Of a DNA stretch of 64,000 nt, positions 55,809-64,000 are shown piece after piece (position 1 is the first letter of the stretch; every line of letters starts with the position of its first letter). The stretch comes from Roseiarcus sp050012775 (GTDB lineage: Bacteria; Pseudomonadota; Alphaproteobacteria; Rhizobiales; Beijerinckiaceae). A program made the position numbers and the translations under genes. The stretch covers positions 1 through 64,000 of the forward strand of contig JBEKGN010000003.1 in NCBI GenBank assembly GCA_050012775.1, given 5' to 3'. The notes under the pieces are model-generated. The model saw nothing but the letters and a program-made list of their open reading frames with translations, was not told where the DNA came from and did not search any database.

Positions 55809-56276
55809 ATGCCGCTATCCCCATCCGACTCCGCCGACCCGCTCGATTTGACGAGCGACATCGTCTCGGCCTTCGTCGCCAACAACTCCTTGCGTTCGGC
55901 GGAACTGCCGGCCCTGATTCAATCCGTGCACGCGGGATTGGTGAAAATCATCAGCGGGGCGGCCGCGCCGACCGCGCCGGCGCCCGAAGCGGCGACGCCG
56001 GCGGTCTCGGTTCGCAAGTCGGTCACGCCGGATTATATCATCTGTCTGGACGACGGCCTCAAGTTCAAATCCTTGCGGCGGCACCTGACGGCGCTGGGAA
56101 TGACGCCGGAGCAATACCGCGCGAAATGGAAGTTGCCGACTGATTATCCGATGGTGGCCGCCACTTACGCGGCGCAGCGATCGGAGATGGCGAAGAAGAT
56201 CGGGCTTGGTCAATCCCGCAAGCGCGGCGTCGTCGCCAAGGGCAAGCCAGGCCGGGCGAGCAAAGCGGCGGGCTGA
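55809..56276 (+). CDS. MucR/Ros-family transcriptional regulator
   Basis: A 155-residue regulator. After an N-terminal helical part (LTSDIVSAFVANNSL, ELPALIQSVHAGL) and an Ala/Pro-rich linker comes the DNA-binding part DYIICLDDGLKFKSLRRHLTALGMTPEQYRAKW, the Ros/MucR zinc-finger region; only one Cys is obvious. It ends in a basic tail (KRGVVAKGKPG). GAGG lies 7 bases before the ATG. MucR proteins are pleiotropic repressors of surface and virulence genes and are typical of alphaproteobacteria. Confidence 0.92.
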   Translation: MPLSPSDSADPLDLTSDIVSAFVANNSLRSAELPALIQSVHAGLVKIISGAAAPTAPAPEAATPAVSVRKSVTPDYIICLDDGLKFKSLRRHLTALGMTPEQYRAKWKLPTDYPMVAATYAAQRSEMAKKIGLGQSRKRGVVAKGKPGRASKAAG

Positions 56277-56294
56277 GGGCCGCCGCGCGGCGGC

Positions 56295-57161
56295 CTAGGC
56301 TTTCGCCCGCACGCCGTGCGCCGCGACGAACAGCCCGCTGCCGATGATGATCGCGTTGCCGAGCAGGATCGGCCAGCTCGGCGCGTCGCGCCAGACGATC
56401 CAGCCCATGATCGTCGCCCAGACGATCGCGGAATATTGCAGGGGCGCGAGCACCGCCGCGCGCGTCATCGCCAGCGCGCGGGTGATGAAGACGAAGCACG
56501 CCATCGAGACGACGCCGAGCAGGAACATCAGCATCAGGTCGAAGGCCGTCGGCGTGGTCCACGCGAATGGCGTCGTCGCCGCGCCGATGACGCCCGCGCC
56601 GGCGAACTGCCAGACGACCAGCGGCAGCCAATGGGTGCGCCGAAGCTTGCGCGTGACGGTTTGGCCGAGCGCGAACATCGTCGCGCCGAACAGCGCGAGC
56701 GGCGAAGCCGAGGAGAACGTCTGCGGCGAGGGCCGCAGCGCGACCACGACGCCGACGAAGCCGATCGACACCGCGACCCAGCGGAAGCGCTCGACCTTTT
56801 CGCCGAGCAACGGCGCCGACAGCGCCGTGACGATCAGCGGCGCGGCCATATAGAACGTCATCACGTCGGCGAGCGGCATGAAGCGCGTCGCCCAATAGAA
56901 CGAGAACGTGTCCGCGGCCATGCACAGGATGCGCAAGCCCTGCAGCGGCGCCTGCGTGAAGGCGAACAGGCCGACGCGCAGCGAGGCGATCATCGGCGCG
57001 AGCACCAGTCCCGCGCCGACCGAGCGCAGCATCATCAACTGCCCGACCCCATAGTCCGCGACGAGCCATTTGCCCAGCGCGTCGTTGAGCGCGAACAGGA
57101 ACACGCCGAGGAGATAGAGGGCGACGCCGAGGCCCGGGGTCGCCGGCTGGGGGGAGGACAT
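56295..57161 (-). CDS. EamA/RhaT-type drug/metabolite transporter
   Basis: A 288-residue membrane protein with ten likely helices in two EamA halves. It starts VALYLLGVFLFALNDALGKWL, has MPLADVMTFYMAAPLIVTALSAPLLGEKV (end of half 1), and a matching LAPLQYSAIVWATIMGWIVWRDAP (end of half 2). Such proteins export metabolites. It converges on the MucR gene and has no functional neighbour. Confidence 0.9.
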   Translation of the reverse strand: MSSPQPATPGLGVALYLLGVFLFALNDALGKWLVADYGVGQLMMLRSVGAGLVLAPMIASLRVGLFAFTQAPLQGLRILCMAADTFSFYWATRFMPLADVMTFYMAAPLIVTALSAPLLGEKVERFRWVAVSIGFVGVVVALRPSPQTFSSASPLALFGATMFALGQTVTRKLRRTHWLPLVVWQFAGAGVIGAATTPFAWTTPTAFDLMLMFLLGVVSMACFVFITRALAMTRAAVLAPLQYSAIVWATIMGWIVWRDAPSWPILLGNAIIIGSGLFVAAHGVRAKA

Positions 57162-57259
57162 GCGCGGCCCTTACCAGAGGGCCGCGGATTCGGCCACCCG
57201 CGCGCGCGATCCGCGCCGACCCGCTTGCCCTGGAGCGGCGAAACGCTCACTCTTGACGC

Positions 57260-57811
57260 ATGCGCCGCCTCGAATCGCCGCGCCCGAGCGCGCCTCTCAA
57301 GACCCTTCGCGTCCTCGCCCGCCCCGGCCAGCGCGCGCGGGGGTGGCTGATCGCGGGGCCGTTGCGTTTCGCCTGCGCGCTCGGGCCCGCGGGAATCGTG
57401 CGCGACAAGCGCGAGGGCGACGGCGGAACGCCGGCGGGGCGGTTTCGGCTGCTCTGGGGTTACTACCGCCCCGACTGCCCGCGCCCGCCCGCCGGCGGCG
57501 TTCCGTTGCGGGCGCTGCGCCGCGATTCCGGCTGGTGCGAGGATCCCGCGAGCCCGCGCTACAATCGCCCCGTGCGCCTGCCCGCCCGGGATTGCACGGA
57601 CCGCCTGTGGCGCGAGGACGCGCTTTACGATCTGACCTTCACGCTCGACCAGAATTTCACCCGCCGATGCAAGGGCCGGGGCAGCGCGATCTTCTTCCAC
57701 CTCGCGCGTCCCGGCCTGACGCCGACGGCGGGCTGCGTGGCGATCGCCGCCGCCGACATGCGCAAGCTCGCGCCGCGCCTGGCGCGCGGGGCGACGATGC
57801 GGATCGGTTAG
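57260..57811 (+). CDS. YkuD-type L,D-transpeptidase
   Basis: A 183-residue protein with the YkuD pattern: GDGGTPAGRFRLL near residue 54 and IFFHLARPGLTPTAGCVAIA near 143, the latter holding the catalytic His and the Cys of TxGC. It would form 3-3 murein cross-links or attach lipoproteins. No signal peptide is evident; the enzyme may be cytoplasmic-facing or the true start may be elsewhere. A terminator-like hairpin follows. Confidence 0.85.
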   Translation: MRRLESPRPSAPLKTLRVLARPGQRARGWLIAGPLRFACALGPAGIVRDKREGDGGTPAGRFRLLWGYYRPDCPRPPAGGVPLRALRRDSGWCEDPASPRYNRPVRLPARDCTDRLWREDALYDLTFTLDQNFTRRCKGRGSAIFFHLARPGLTPTAGCVAIAAADMRKLAPRLARGATMRIG

Positions 57812-57865
57812 GGCGGGCGGGCGTCGATCGGCGTCGTCGGGCAGCCCTCATCCGGCCGGTCCGTA

Positions 57866-57885
57866 GGGCGTCCGTCGGGACGCCC
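57866..57885 (+). terminator. Terminator-like hairpin after the L,D-transpeptidase
   Basis: GGGCGTC (57866-57872), loop CGTCGG, GACGCCC (57879-57885), then GTCTTTC. It sits 55 bases after the L,D-transpeptidase stop. Confidence 0.45.
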
Positions 57886-57985
57886 GTCTTTCAACGGGCT
57901 TCGCGCCGGCTGCCTTCTCCGCGTGCGGCAGAGGGGAAAGGGACTGGTTGTTCTGAATTTGGGCGTGATGTGGTATAGGGACGTT

Positions 57986-58204
57986 ATGGTGACAAAGCTC
58001 AAACCTCCAATCGACAATCGGGACACCCTCGTCGTTCCTTCCATCTCTTTGGAGGAAGTCGAGGCCCTTTCGCCGGCCGAACGCGAGAAGCTGGTCGCGG
58101 AGTTGAAGGCTGCCGATGCGCGGATCGACGCAGGGGAATTCGTCGTCTACGATCGTGACGACCAACGCCGCCGTTTTGAAAAAATCTACTCCGGCCGCGC
58201 GTAG
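57986..58204 (+). CDS. Putative antitoxin of the ParE-type pair
   Basis: A 72-residue protein: MVTKLKPPIDNRDTLVVPSI, then SPAEREKLVAELKAADARIDAGEFVVYDRDDQ. It has no known DNA-binding motif, but size, acidic tail and place 6 bases before a ParE-like toxin mark it as the likely antitoxin. AGGGA precedes the ATG. Family not recognised. Confidence 0.65.
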   Translation: MVTKLKPPIDNRDTLVVPSISLEEVEALSPAEREKLVAELKAADARIDAGEFVVYDRDDQRRRFEKIYSGRA

Positions 58205-58210
58205 TCCAAT

Positions 58211-58534
58211 ATGAAATATCGCGTGGTGATCGACGTGCTCGCGCAGCGCGAAATAGAGAACTTCTATGAATACCTTCGTCGCTACAGCGAGAACACCGCG
58301 CGAAAATATGTAGAAGCCTTTTATGATGCGATCGAACGGACGATCGCCATCTTCCCGCACTCGTTCTCGTTCTTTGCGGAAGTGGGCGCTCCCTACAGAG
58401 CCTTCCTTTTCACCGTCTCGAGACGGACAGCGTTTTGGGTAATTTACGCGGTTGACGACGACAAGAGCGAAGTCCGCATTTTGCGCTTCTGGAACGCGGC
58501 GCGTGAGCCAGGAACGCATGGACTGAAGGGATAA
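58211..58534 (+). CDS. ParE/RelE-superfamily toxin
   Basis: A 107-residue RelE-fold toxin: VVIDVLAQREIENFYEYLRRYSENTARKYVEAF (in part), FPHSFSFFAE and FTVSRRTAFWVIYAVDDDKSEVRILRFWNA. It follows the small partner gene by 6 bases. ParE poisons gyrase while RelE cuts mRNA; which one applies here cannot be told. Confidence 0.85.
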   Translation: MKYRVVIDVLAQREIENFYEYLRRYSENTARKYVEAFYDAIERTIAIFPHSFSFFAEVGAPYRAFLFTVSRRTAFWVIYAVDDDKSEVRILRFWNAAREPGTHGLKG

Positions 58535-58589
58535 GTCGCCGCCGCCTTCTGGCCATCCCCGTAGTGAGTGAACGCCCCCGGGTTCGACT

Positions 58590-59306
58590 TCAAGCCTTGC
58601 TCCCCTCGCCCGGCATCGCCGCGCCGCGCGCCAGGGCGAAGGCGGCGGCGCGTTCGAGATGGGCGCGCATCGCGGCGGCGGCGGCGGCCGGGTCCTGCGC
58701 GAGGATCGCTTCGGCGATGGCGCGATGCTCGCGGACCGACGTTCGCAAAACCTCGACGGTCAGCGCGTCGCCGACCTGCGCCATGATCAGCGGCAGGTGC
58801 AGGCGCATCGACAGATCCCGCAACTGGCGATTGCCGGCCAGACGCATGATCGCCTCGTGGAACGCGGCGTTTTCCCTGAGGTAATCGCAAACGAGGCGCG
58901 GCGCTTCGTCGAAAATCATCTCGATTTCCTCGGCGAATCGCGCGCGCTCCTGCGGCTCCGCGGCCTCGGCGGCCAGACGCGCCGCCAGCGATTCCATCTC
59001 GACCCGGATCTGGAACAGCTCTTTGATCTCGCGCTGGGACAAGCGCCTGACCACCGCGCCGCGATTCGGCTCGTGTTCGATCAGCCCCTCGGCGGCGAGC
59101 CGCCGCAACGCCTCGCGCACCGGGCCCCGGCTCACCGCGAAGCGGGCCGTCAGGTCGCACTCGATGAGCCGTTCGCCCGGGGAAAGGCGATGCGCGAGGA
59201 TGTCGTCGCGCAGACGCTCGACGATATGCGCGACCGTCGCGCCGTGAGCCGGCGCGCCGACGGCCTCGCCGCTGTTTCCGTCCGGCGTCGTTCTCAAATG
59301 ACCCAT
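58590..59306 (-). CDS. GntR-family regulator (FadR/FCD type)
   Basis: A 238-residue regulator. The winged helix is HIVERLRDDILAHRLSPGERLIE and RGPVREALRRLAAEGLIEHEPNRGAVVRRLS. The FCD ligand domain has ENAAFHEAIMRLAGNRQL and EHRAIAEAILAQDPAAAAAAMRAHLERA with its metal His residues. It is divergent from the citryl-CoA lyase-like cluster at 59530 and probably controls it in response to a carboxylic acid. Confidence 0.92.
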   Translation of the reverse strand: MGHLRTTPDGNSGEAVGAPAHGATVAHIVERLRDDILAHRLSPGERLIECDLTARFAVSRGPVREALRRLAAEGLIEHEPNRGAVVRRLSQREIKELFQIRVEMESLAARLAAEAAEPQERARFAEEIEMIFDEAPRLVCDYLRENAAFHEAIMRLAGNRQLRDLSMRLHLPLIMAQVGDALTVEVLRTSVREHRAIAEAILAQDPAAAAAAMRAHLERAAAFALARGAAMPGEGSKA

Positions 59307-59529
59307 AGGCTGCAACGTCCGACTACGGAGCCGCCGAATCGCGCCAGCATGACGCCAAAAGGCGCCGCCAGAAAGCGCGCGAGCGCGAATTGGCGCTTGA
59401 CGACGGGCGGTCCGATGGTATTGTCCTACAATCTTAAACGGGCGGCGGCAAGCGAAACGCTTCGCCGCCATTGCAACCGCGGCGGCCGGGCCGGGCCGGG
59501 CCAGGCGTGCGCGGAGCGGGGGAACGTTC

Positions 59530-60330
59530 ATGCTGATCGGCAAGCGCGGCGCCGCTTCGACCGCGATTTCGACCGCCGACGCCGAGCGCGTCATCGTTCG
59601 CGGCCGCGATCTCGCCGCCGATCTCATGGGTTCGGCGAGCTTCACCGAGTTCTTCTTTCTCATGGCGACGGGGCGCATGCCGACCGCCGAGCAGCGCTTT
59701 TTTCTCGATCTGTCGCTGGTCGCGATCGCCGAGCACGGCCTCACGCCGACCGTGCAGGCCGCGCGCATGACCTACGCCGCCGACCCCCAGGCGCTTCAGG
59801 GCGCGGTCGCCGCCGGCATTCTCGGCTGCGGCACGGTCGTTCTCGGGACGGCCGATCTCGCCCGCGCGCTGATCGACGAAGTCCTCGCGAAGATCGACGC
59901 GGGCGCGTCGCCGGACGACGCCGTCGAGCAGATCGCGCGCGAGCGGCGCGCCGCGGGCAAGTCCATCCCCGGATACGGCCATCCCCTGCACAAGCCGCTC
60001 GATCCGCGCGCCGAACGCATGATCGCGCTGGCGCGGGAGCGCGGCGTCGCCGGACGCGGCGTCGATTGCGCGACGCGCCTGACGGGCGCCGTCGCGCGGG
60101 CCTGGGGCAAACCCTTGCCGATGAACGTCTCGATGTCGATCGCCGCGACGATGCGCGATCTCGACATTCCCGCCTCGCTCATTCGCGGCGTTCCGATCCT
60201 GGCGCGCACGGCCGGCCTCCTCGCCCATCTCGCCGAGGAGGCGCAGACGCCGATCGGCTTCTACATGGCTTCGCAGGCCGAAGCGGCGATCCGCTATGCC
60301 GGCGAGGGCGCCGGGGAGGCCTCGCCATGA
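59530..60330 (+). CDS. Citryl-CoA lyase-like protein
   Basis: A 266-residue citrate-synthase-superfamily protein. It shows GSASFTEFFFLMATGRMP and SIPGYGHPLHKPLDPRAE (the His site of the family). By eye the region NVSMSIAATMRDLDIP aligns with the NVDFYSGI..ALGIP segment of citrate synthase, so the catalytic Asp is a Ser. It is short like citryl-CoA lyases. It may cleave a citryl-CoA analogue or do something else. Its stop overlaps the next ATG by 4 bases. Confidence 0.8.
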   Translation: MLIGKRGAASTAISTADAERVIVRGRDLAADLMGSASFTEFFFLMATGRMPTAEQRFFLDLSLVAIAEHGLTPTVQAARMTYAADPQALQGAVAAGILGCGTVVLGTADLARALIDEVLAKIDAGASPDDAVEQIARERRAAGKSIPGYGHPLHKPLDPRAERMIALARERGVAGRGVDCATRLTGAVARAWGKPLPMNVSMSIAATMRDLDIPASLIRGVPILARTAGLLAHLAEEAQTPIGFYMASQAEAAIRYAGEGAGEASP

Positions 60331-61631
60331 CCATGGTCGAGCCCGAAATCGAAGGCGCGCCGTGGGAGGATCAAGCCCGCCGCGACGATCCGCTCTATCG
60401 CGCCGAGATCGCCTATCTCTTCGAACGCTCGCGCTTCTATCGCGACAAACTCGCGCGCGCGGGCTTCGATTCGCCGGCTTCGGTCGGCGGTCTCGGGAGA
60501 ATCGCCGACCTGCCGTTCACCGAAAAGGACGAATTGCGCCGCTCGCGGACCCGCGACGAGCCGATCGGGACGCATCGGACCGCCTCGCGCGACGAAATCG
60601 CGCGCATCTATTCGACCAGCGGCACCACGGGAACGCCGAGCTACATTCCCCTGACCGCGTCCGATCTCGAAGTCTGGGTGCGCACGTCCGCGCGCAGTTA
60701 CGCGGCGTCCGGCGTCGCGCGCGGCGAGCGGCTCGTCTCCACCTACAACGCCGGCCCCTTCGTCGCCGGCGCGGCGCTCGACGCCTTCGCGCGCCTCGGC
60801 CTTTGTCATGTCCCCGTCGGCACGGGCAATACGGAACGGCTGATGGCGGCGGTGGAGCTGTTGCAGCCAGGCGCCGTCGCGCTGACCCCGTCCTACGCGC
60901 TGCATCTCGCGGAATGGGCGCAAAAGCGCGGCCTCGACCTGCCGGCTTCCAGCGTCAAGCGGCTGCTCGTCGCGGGCGAACCCGGCGGCGGCGAGCCGAC
61001 GATGCGCGCCAAGCTGGAAGCGGCCTGGGGCGCGAGCGTCACCGAGGCGATGGGCATCGGCGACATCTCGGTTTCGCTGTGGGGCGAATGCGAGGCCAAG
61101 GCGGGCATGCATTTTTCCGGCCGCGGCTTCGTGCATTTCGAGCTGATCGATCCTTTGAGCGGCGCGCCGATCGAAATTCGCGACGGCGCCGAGGGCGAGC
61201 TCGTGCTGACGCATCTCGTCAACCGCTCCGCGCCGTTGCTGCGCTTTCGCACCCGCGATCACGTGCGGCTCGGCGTCGGCCGCTGCGCCTGCGGGCGAAC
61301 CGCGCCGCGCATGCGCTGCATCGGGCGCACCGACGACATGCTGATCGTGCGGGGCGTCAACCTGTTTCCCTCCGCTTTGCGCGAAGTGGTCCATCAATTC
61401 GCGCCCGAGGTGACCGGCGTCATCATGATCCGGCCGCGCGCGGCGGGCGTGCGCCAGGAGCCGCCCTTGCCGGTGAGCGTCGAGGTCGCGGACGGGGCGA
61501 GCGAGGGCCTCGCCGAACGCGTTCGCGCGCGCATTCGCGACACGCTTCTGGTGACGACGGAAATCGAGTTGACTGCGGCGGGAAGCCTGCCGCGCAGCGA
61601 ATACAAATCCAAGCTCGTGGAAAAGGCCTGA
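60327..61631 (+). CDS. PaaK-like acyl-CoA ligase
   Basis: A 434-residue phenylacetate-CoA-ligase-type protein. YSTSGTTGTPSYIPLT near residue 95 is the AMP-binding P-loop; GEPGGGEPTMRAKLEAAWG, EAMGIGDIS, LVNRSAPLLRFRTRDHVRL and IGRTDDMLIVRGVNLFPSALREVV (in part) follow. It activates a carboxylic acid, probably aromatic, to its CoA ester. It is translationally coupled to the lyase-like gene. Confidence 0.9.
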   Translation: MTMVEPEIEGAPWEDQARRDDPLYRAEIAYLFERSRFYRDKLARAGFDSPASVGGLGRIADLPFTEKDELRRSRTRDEPIGTHRTASRDEIARIYSTSGTTGTPSYIPLTASDLEVWVRTSARSYAASGVARGERLVSTYNAGPFVAGAALDAFARLGLCHVPVGTGNTERLMAAVELLQPGAVALTPSYALHLAEWAQKRGLDLPASSVKRLLVAGEPGGGEPTMRAKLEAAWGASVTEAMGIGDISVSLWGECEAKAGMHFSGRGFVHFELIDPLSGAPIEIRDGAEGELVLTHLVNRSAPLLRFRTRDHVRLGVGRCACGRTAPRMRCIGRTDDMLIVRGVNLFPSALREVVHQFAPEVTGVIMIRPRAAGVRQEPPLPVSVEVADGASEGLAERVRARIRDTLLVTTEIELTAAGSLPRSEYKSKLVEKA

Positions 61632-61643
61632 AGGGAGGCGTCA

Positions 61644-62231
61644 ATGAAGAAGCTGCAAACCCAAGGCGTCCATCACATCACGCTGGTCGGCGCCGATCGG
61701 CAGACCTCGATCGACTTCTGGGAGGGCGTGCTCGGCATGCCCTTCGTGTTCGAGCAGCCCAATCTCGACAACGCCGCGGAAAGCCACATCTATTTCGATC
61801 CGGGCGACGGGCGGCTGATCACCGTCTTCACGCGCGAGGACCGCAAGCCCGTGCAGCGCCGCACGCCGACCGACATCGGCTGCGTCCATCACATCGCGTT
61901 CAACGTCTCGCGCGCGGTGTTCATGCAGGCGATCGATCGGCTCGACGCGCGCGGCGTCAAGCACACTGGCGTGCGCGACCGCAAGATTTTCGACGCGATC
62001 TATTTCGAGGATCCGCTCGGCCTGCTGATCGAGCTCTCCTGCTACAAGTTCGAGCCGCCCTTCGGCTTCGGTCACGCCGACGTGTTGTTCGAGGCGCACA
62101 AGATGCGCGTCGCGGCCGGCGACCGCGCCATCGCCGAGGTTCATCTGGCCGATGCGATCGAGCTGCTGGTGGCGCGATCGCGCGAGAGTCTGTCGGCCGA
62201 TCGAACGCCCAAGAATCCCTATGGACGCTGA
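61644..62231 (+). CDS. VOC-family protein (glyoxalase/dioxygenase fold)
   Basis: A 195-residue protein of the vicinal-oxygen-chelate superfamily: GVHHITLVGADRQTSIDFW with a metal His, GCVHHIAFNV with another His, and DPLGLLIELSCYKF with the Glu. GGGAGG lies 6 bases before the ATG. It may be an isomerase or ring-cleavage enzyme in the same cluster. Confidence 0.9.
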   Translation: MKKLQTQGVHHITLVGADRQTSIDFWEGVLGMPFVFEQPNLDNAAESHIYFDPGDGRLITVFTREDRKPVQRRTPTDIGCVHHIAFNVSRAVFMQAIDRLDARGVKHTGVRDRKIFDAIYFEDPLGLLIELSCYKFEPPFGFGHADVLFEAHKMRVAAGDRAIAEVHLADAIELLVARSRESLSADRTPKNPYGR

Positions 62232-62312
62232 CCGGCAGGCCTGCTCAACCGGGTCGCCCGCCGGGCGAAATTCAGCCTCATACGGTCATTGTCAAAACAA
62301 CGGGAGGAACGA

Positions 62313-63005
62313 ATGTCTGCGATCAAATTGCATGTTCTGAAGCCGAGCGTGAACAATATGGCGGCGCGCGTTTTCGTGCGCGCGGCGAAGCTGGAATTCA
62401 CCGAGGACGACGTCTACGGCAAGACCCGCACGGAAGGGTTCCTGGCGAAGAATCCCGCCCATCTGACGCCGATGATGGAAGCCGCCGATCTGCCGAAGGG
62501 CGTGGTGTGGGAAAGCTGCGCCATCATGCAGTATCTGTGCAACGCGCACCATCTCGACCGCTTCTATCCCAAGGCGCCGGCGGCGCGCGCGATGATCGAC
62601 AGCGCGATGTTCTATATCATCGGCACGCTCTATCCCTATGTCGCCCGCGCGACCTATCCGGCGCTGGGCTTTCCGCAATATCCCGGCGAGGTCGGCGCGA
62701 GCGACGCCGACGCCGCGGCCAAGGATGCGGCGCAGAAGGCGGCCGCAGAGGCGATCGCAGAGCCGCTGCACGTCTTTCATACGTTCTACATGGACGGCAA
62801 ACCTTTCATCGGCGGCGCCGAGCCGTCGATCGCCGACATCCGGCTCGCGGCGACCCTCGAATTTCTCGCCGTGATCGACTACCCCTTGCCGGCCTGGGCG
62901 AAGCACTTCATGGCGGCGATCGAGAAATCGCTCGGCGCCGCCTATTCCGAACCGGCGGCCGACGTGCGCGGCTACATCGCCTATGTGAAGTCGCAGAAGA
63001 AATAG
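62313..63005 (+). CDS. Glutathione S-transferase-family protein
   Basis: A 230-residue protein with a thioredoxin-like N-terminal half (AIKLHVLKPSVNNMAARVFVRAAKLEF, in part, and WESCAIMQYLC) and a helical C-terminal half (FHTFYMDGKPFIGGAEPSIADIRLAATLEFL). GGGAGGA lies 4 bases before the ATG. It could conjugate or isomerise a reactive intermediate of the pathway. Confidence 0.9.
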   Translation: MSAIKLHVLKPSVNNMAARVFVRAAKLEFTEDDVYGKTRTEGFLAKNPAHLTPMMEAADLPKGVVWESCAIMQYLCNAHHLDRFYPKAPAARAMIDSAMFYIIGTLYPYVARATYPALGFPQYPGEVGASDADAAAKDAAQKAAAEAIAEPLHVFHTFYMDGKPFIGGAEPSIADIRLAATLEFLAVIDYPLPAWAKHFMAAIEKSLGAAYSEPAADVRGYIAYVKSQKK

Positions 63006-63135
63006 CGCCCGATCGCCACAGCGGCGGCGCCCCCGCCGCTGTGGCGACGCGCGTTCTGGATTGTGGATGAGGCGCCGAGTTGGCGAGGCCGGCTTTCCCC
63101 TTCCGGCGCGAAGCGGGAGCGGCTATGTCTCCGGC

Positions 63136-64000
63136 ATGATCTCCTTCTTCCTGCGCATGCTGCCCGCGCTGGTTCTGGGCGTCGTCCTCGCGGCGCCCGC
63201 AATCCCGGTTGGCGCGGCCTCCGCCGATGGGCCCGCCTTCGGGCCGCAGCTCGAAGGCTTTTCCTATCCCTGGCCGGTGTCACATTTCCGCTTCGTCTCG
63301 CAGGGCGTCGCTCTCGACATGGCCTACATGGATGTGAAGCCGGCGCGGCCCAACGGTCGCGTCGCCGTCCTGCTGCATGGCAAGAATTTCTGTTCGGCGA
63401 CCTGGCAGGCGACGATCGCGGCGCTGACCGACGCCGGCTATCGCGTCATCGCGCCCGACCAGGTCGGCTTCTGCAAATCGAGCAAGCCGGCGCGCTACCA
63501 GTTCAGCTTCCACCAGCTCGCGGGCAACACCCATGCGCTGCTCGCCGCGGTCGGCGTCACGCGCGCGACGATGATAGGGCACTCGACCGGCGGCATGCTC
63601 GCCATCCGCTACGCCTTGATGTTTCCCGACGATGTCGAGCAGCTCGTGCTGGTCAATCCGATCGGATTGGAGGACTGGAAGGCCAAGGGCGTGCCCTGGC
63701 GGAGCGTCGATCAATGGTTTCAGCGCGAATTGGGCGCCAACGCCGACGGCGTCCGCGACTACGAGCGCGCGACCTATTACGCCGGAACGTGGCTGCCGGC
63801 CTATGAGCGTTGGGTGCAGATGCTGGCCGGGATGTACCGCGGCCCAGGACGCGACCGCGTCGCCTGGGACTCCGCGCTGCTCGACGACATGATCTTCACG
63901 CAGCCGGTGGTCTACGAGTTCGAGCGTCTGGCGCCGCCGGCGCTGCTGATCATCGGCGACAAGGACACGACGGCGATCGGCAAGGATCTGGCGCCGCCGG
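63136..64000 (+). CDS. Secreted alpha/beta hydrolase, cut by the window end
   Basis: The frame stays open to base 64000 (288 codons seen). A signal peptide (about 1-28, MLPALVLGVVLAAPAIPVGAA) precedes an alpha/beta-hydrolase fold: VAVLLHGKNFCSATW (oxyanion site), IAPDQVGFCKSS, MIGHSTGGMLA with the nucleophile Ser, LVNPIGLEDW, and LLIIGDKDTTA near the acidic residue. The catalytic His would lie beyond the window. It probably belongs to the cluster starting at 59530; substrate unknown. Confidence 0.88.
   Translation, partial: MISFFLRMLPALVLGVVLAAPAIPVGAASADGPAFGPQLEGFSYPWPVSHFRFVSQGVALDMAYMDVKPARPNGRVAVLLHGKNFCSATWQATIAALTDAGYRVIAPDQVGFCKSSKPARYQFSFHQLAGNTHALLAAVGVTRATMIGHSTGGMLAIRYALMFPDDVEQLVLVNPIGLEDWKAKGVPWRSVDQWFQRELGANADGVRDYERATYYAGTWLPAYERWVQMLAGMYRGPGRDRVAWDSALLDDMIFTQPVVYEFERLAPPALLIIGDKDTTAIGKDLAPP

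Overview
The window is a GC-rich (roughly two-thirds G+C) chromosomal segment of an alphaproteobacterium, most likely in the Hyphomicrobiales (Rhizobiales), possibly near the Methylocystaceae/Beijerinckiaceae. The evidence is the gene content: MucR-type regulator, PodJ-like polarity protein with Sel1 repeats, DUF2778 protein, DUF1214/DUF1254-like pair beside a class A PBP, and a RibB with a degenerate GTP cyclohydrolase half. The genus is not determinable by eye. Starts were set by reading frame, start codon, Shine-Dalgarno and family length. No tRNA, rRNA or CRISPR array was seen.

Layout: 1-8.7 kb holds a secreted-protein start cut by the window edge, a trypsin-like protease, a YcgN-type Cys-cluster protein, a class A PBP with two small envelope genes, a histone-deacetylase-like hydrolase, an HTH-RibB-RibX fusion and a CurA-type oxidoreductase. 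9.2-17.6 kb holds a soluble double-PAS chemoreceptor with CheW, a second class A PBP, dnaN, an 8-oxoguanine deaminase-like amidohydrolase and a TetR regulator. 17.9-20.3 kb is a complete IS1595-like insertion (25-bp perfect terminal repeats, 8-bp target duplication) that carries a PIN-domain toxin-antitoxin pair. 20.7-32.2 kb holds zapE, a higBA module, polA, a secreted DUF4412-like protein and the prkA-yeaH-spoVR stress operon behind a sigma-54-type promoter.

32.5-33.8 kb is a low-GC patch with a glycosyltransferase and a truncated gene. 34.2-51.7 kb is mostly core: a YVTN beta-propeller protein, a methyltransferase, ychF, two MaoC hydratases, a CpdB-like nucleotidase, a PodJ-like protein, MerR, cmk, an MFS carrier, a DUF2778 protein and uvrB. 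52-55.5 kb is an accessory patch: an MNT-HEPN pair, an orphan antidote fused to an apparent transposase remnant, a membrane protein, and a Phd-PemK pair whose operon ends in a tyrosine recombinase. MucR, an EamA transporter, a YkuD L,D-transpeptidase and a ParE-type module follow. 58.6-64 kb is a GntR-controlled catabolic-looking cluster (citryl-CoA lyase-like, PaaK-like ligase, VOC, GST, alpha/beta hydrolase).

The main novelty candidates are the toxin-antitoxin-bearing IS1595-like transposon, the toxin-antitoxin-recombinase operon, and the GntR cluster whose lyase lacks the expected catalytic Asp.
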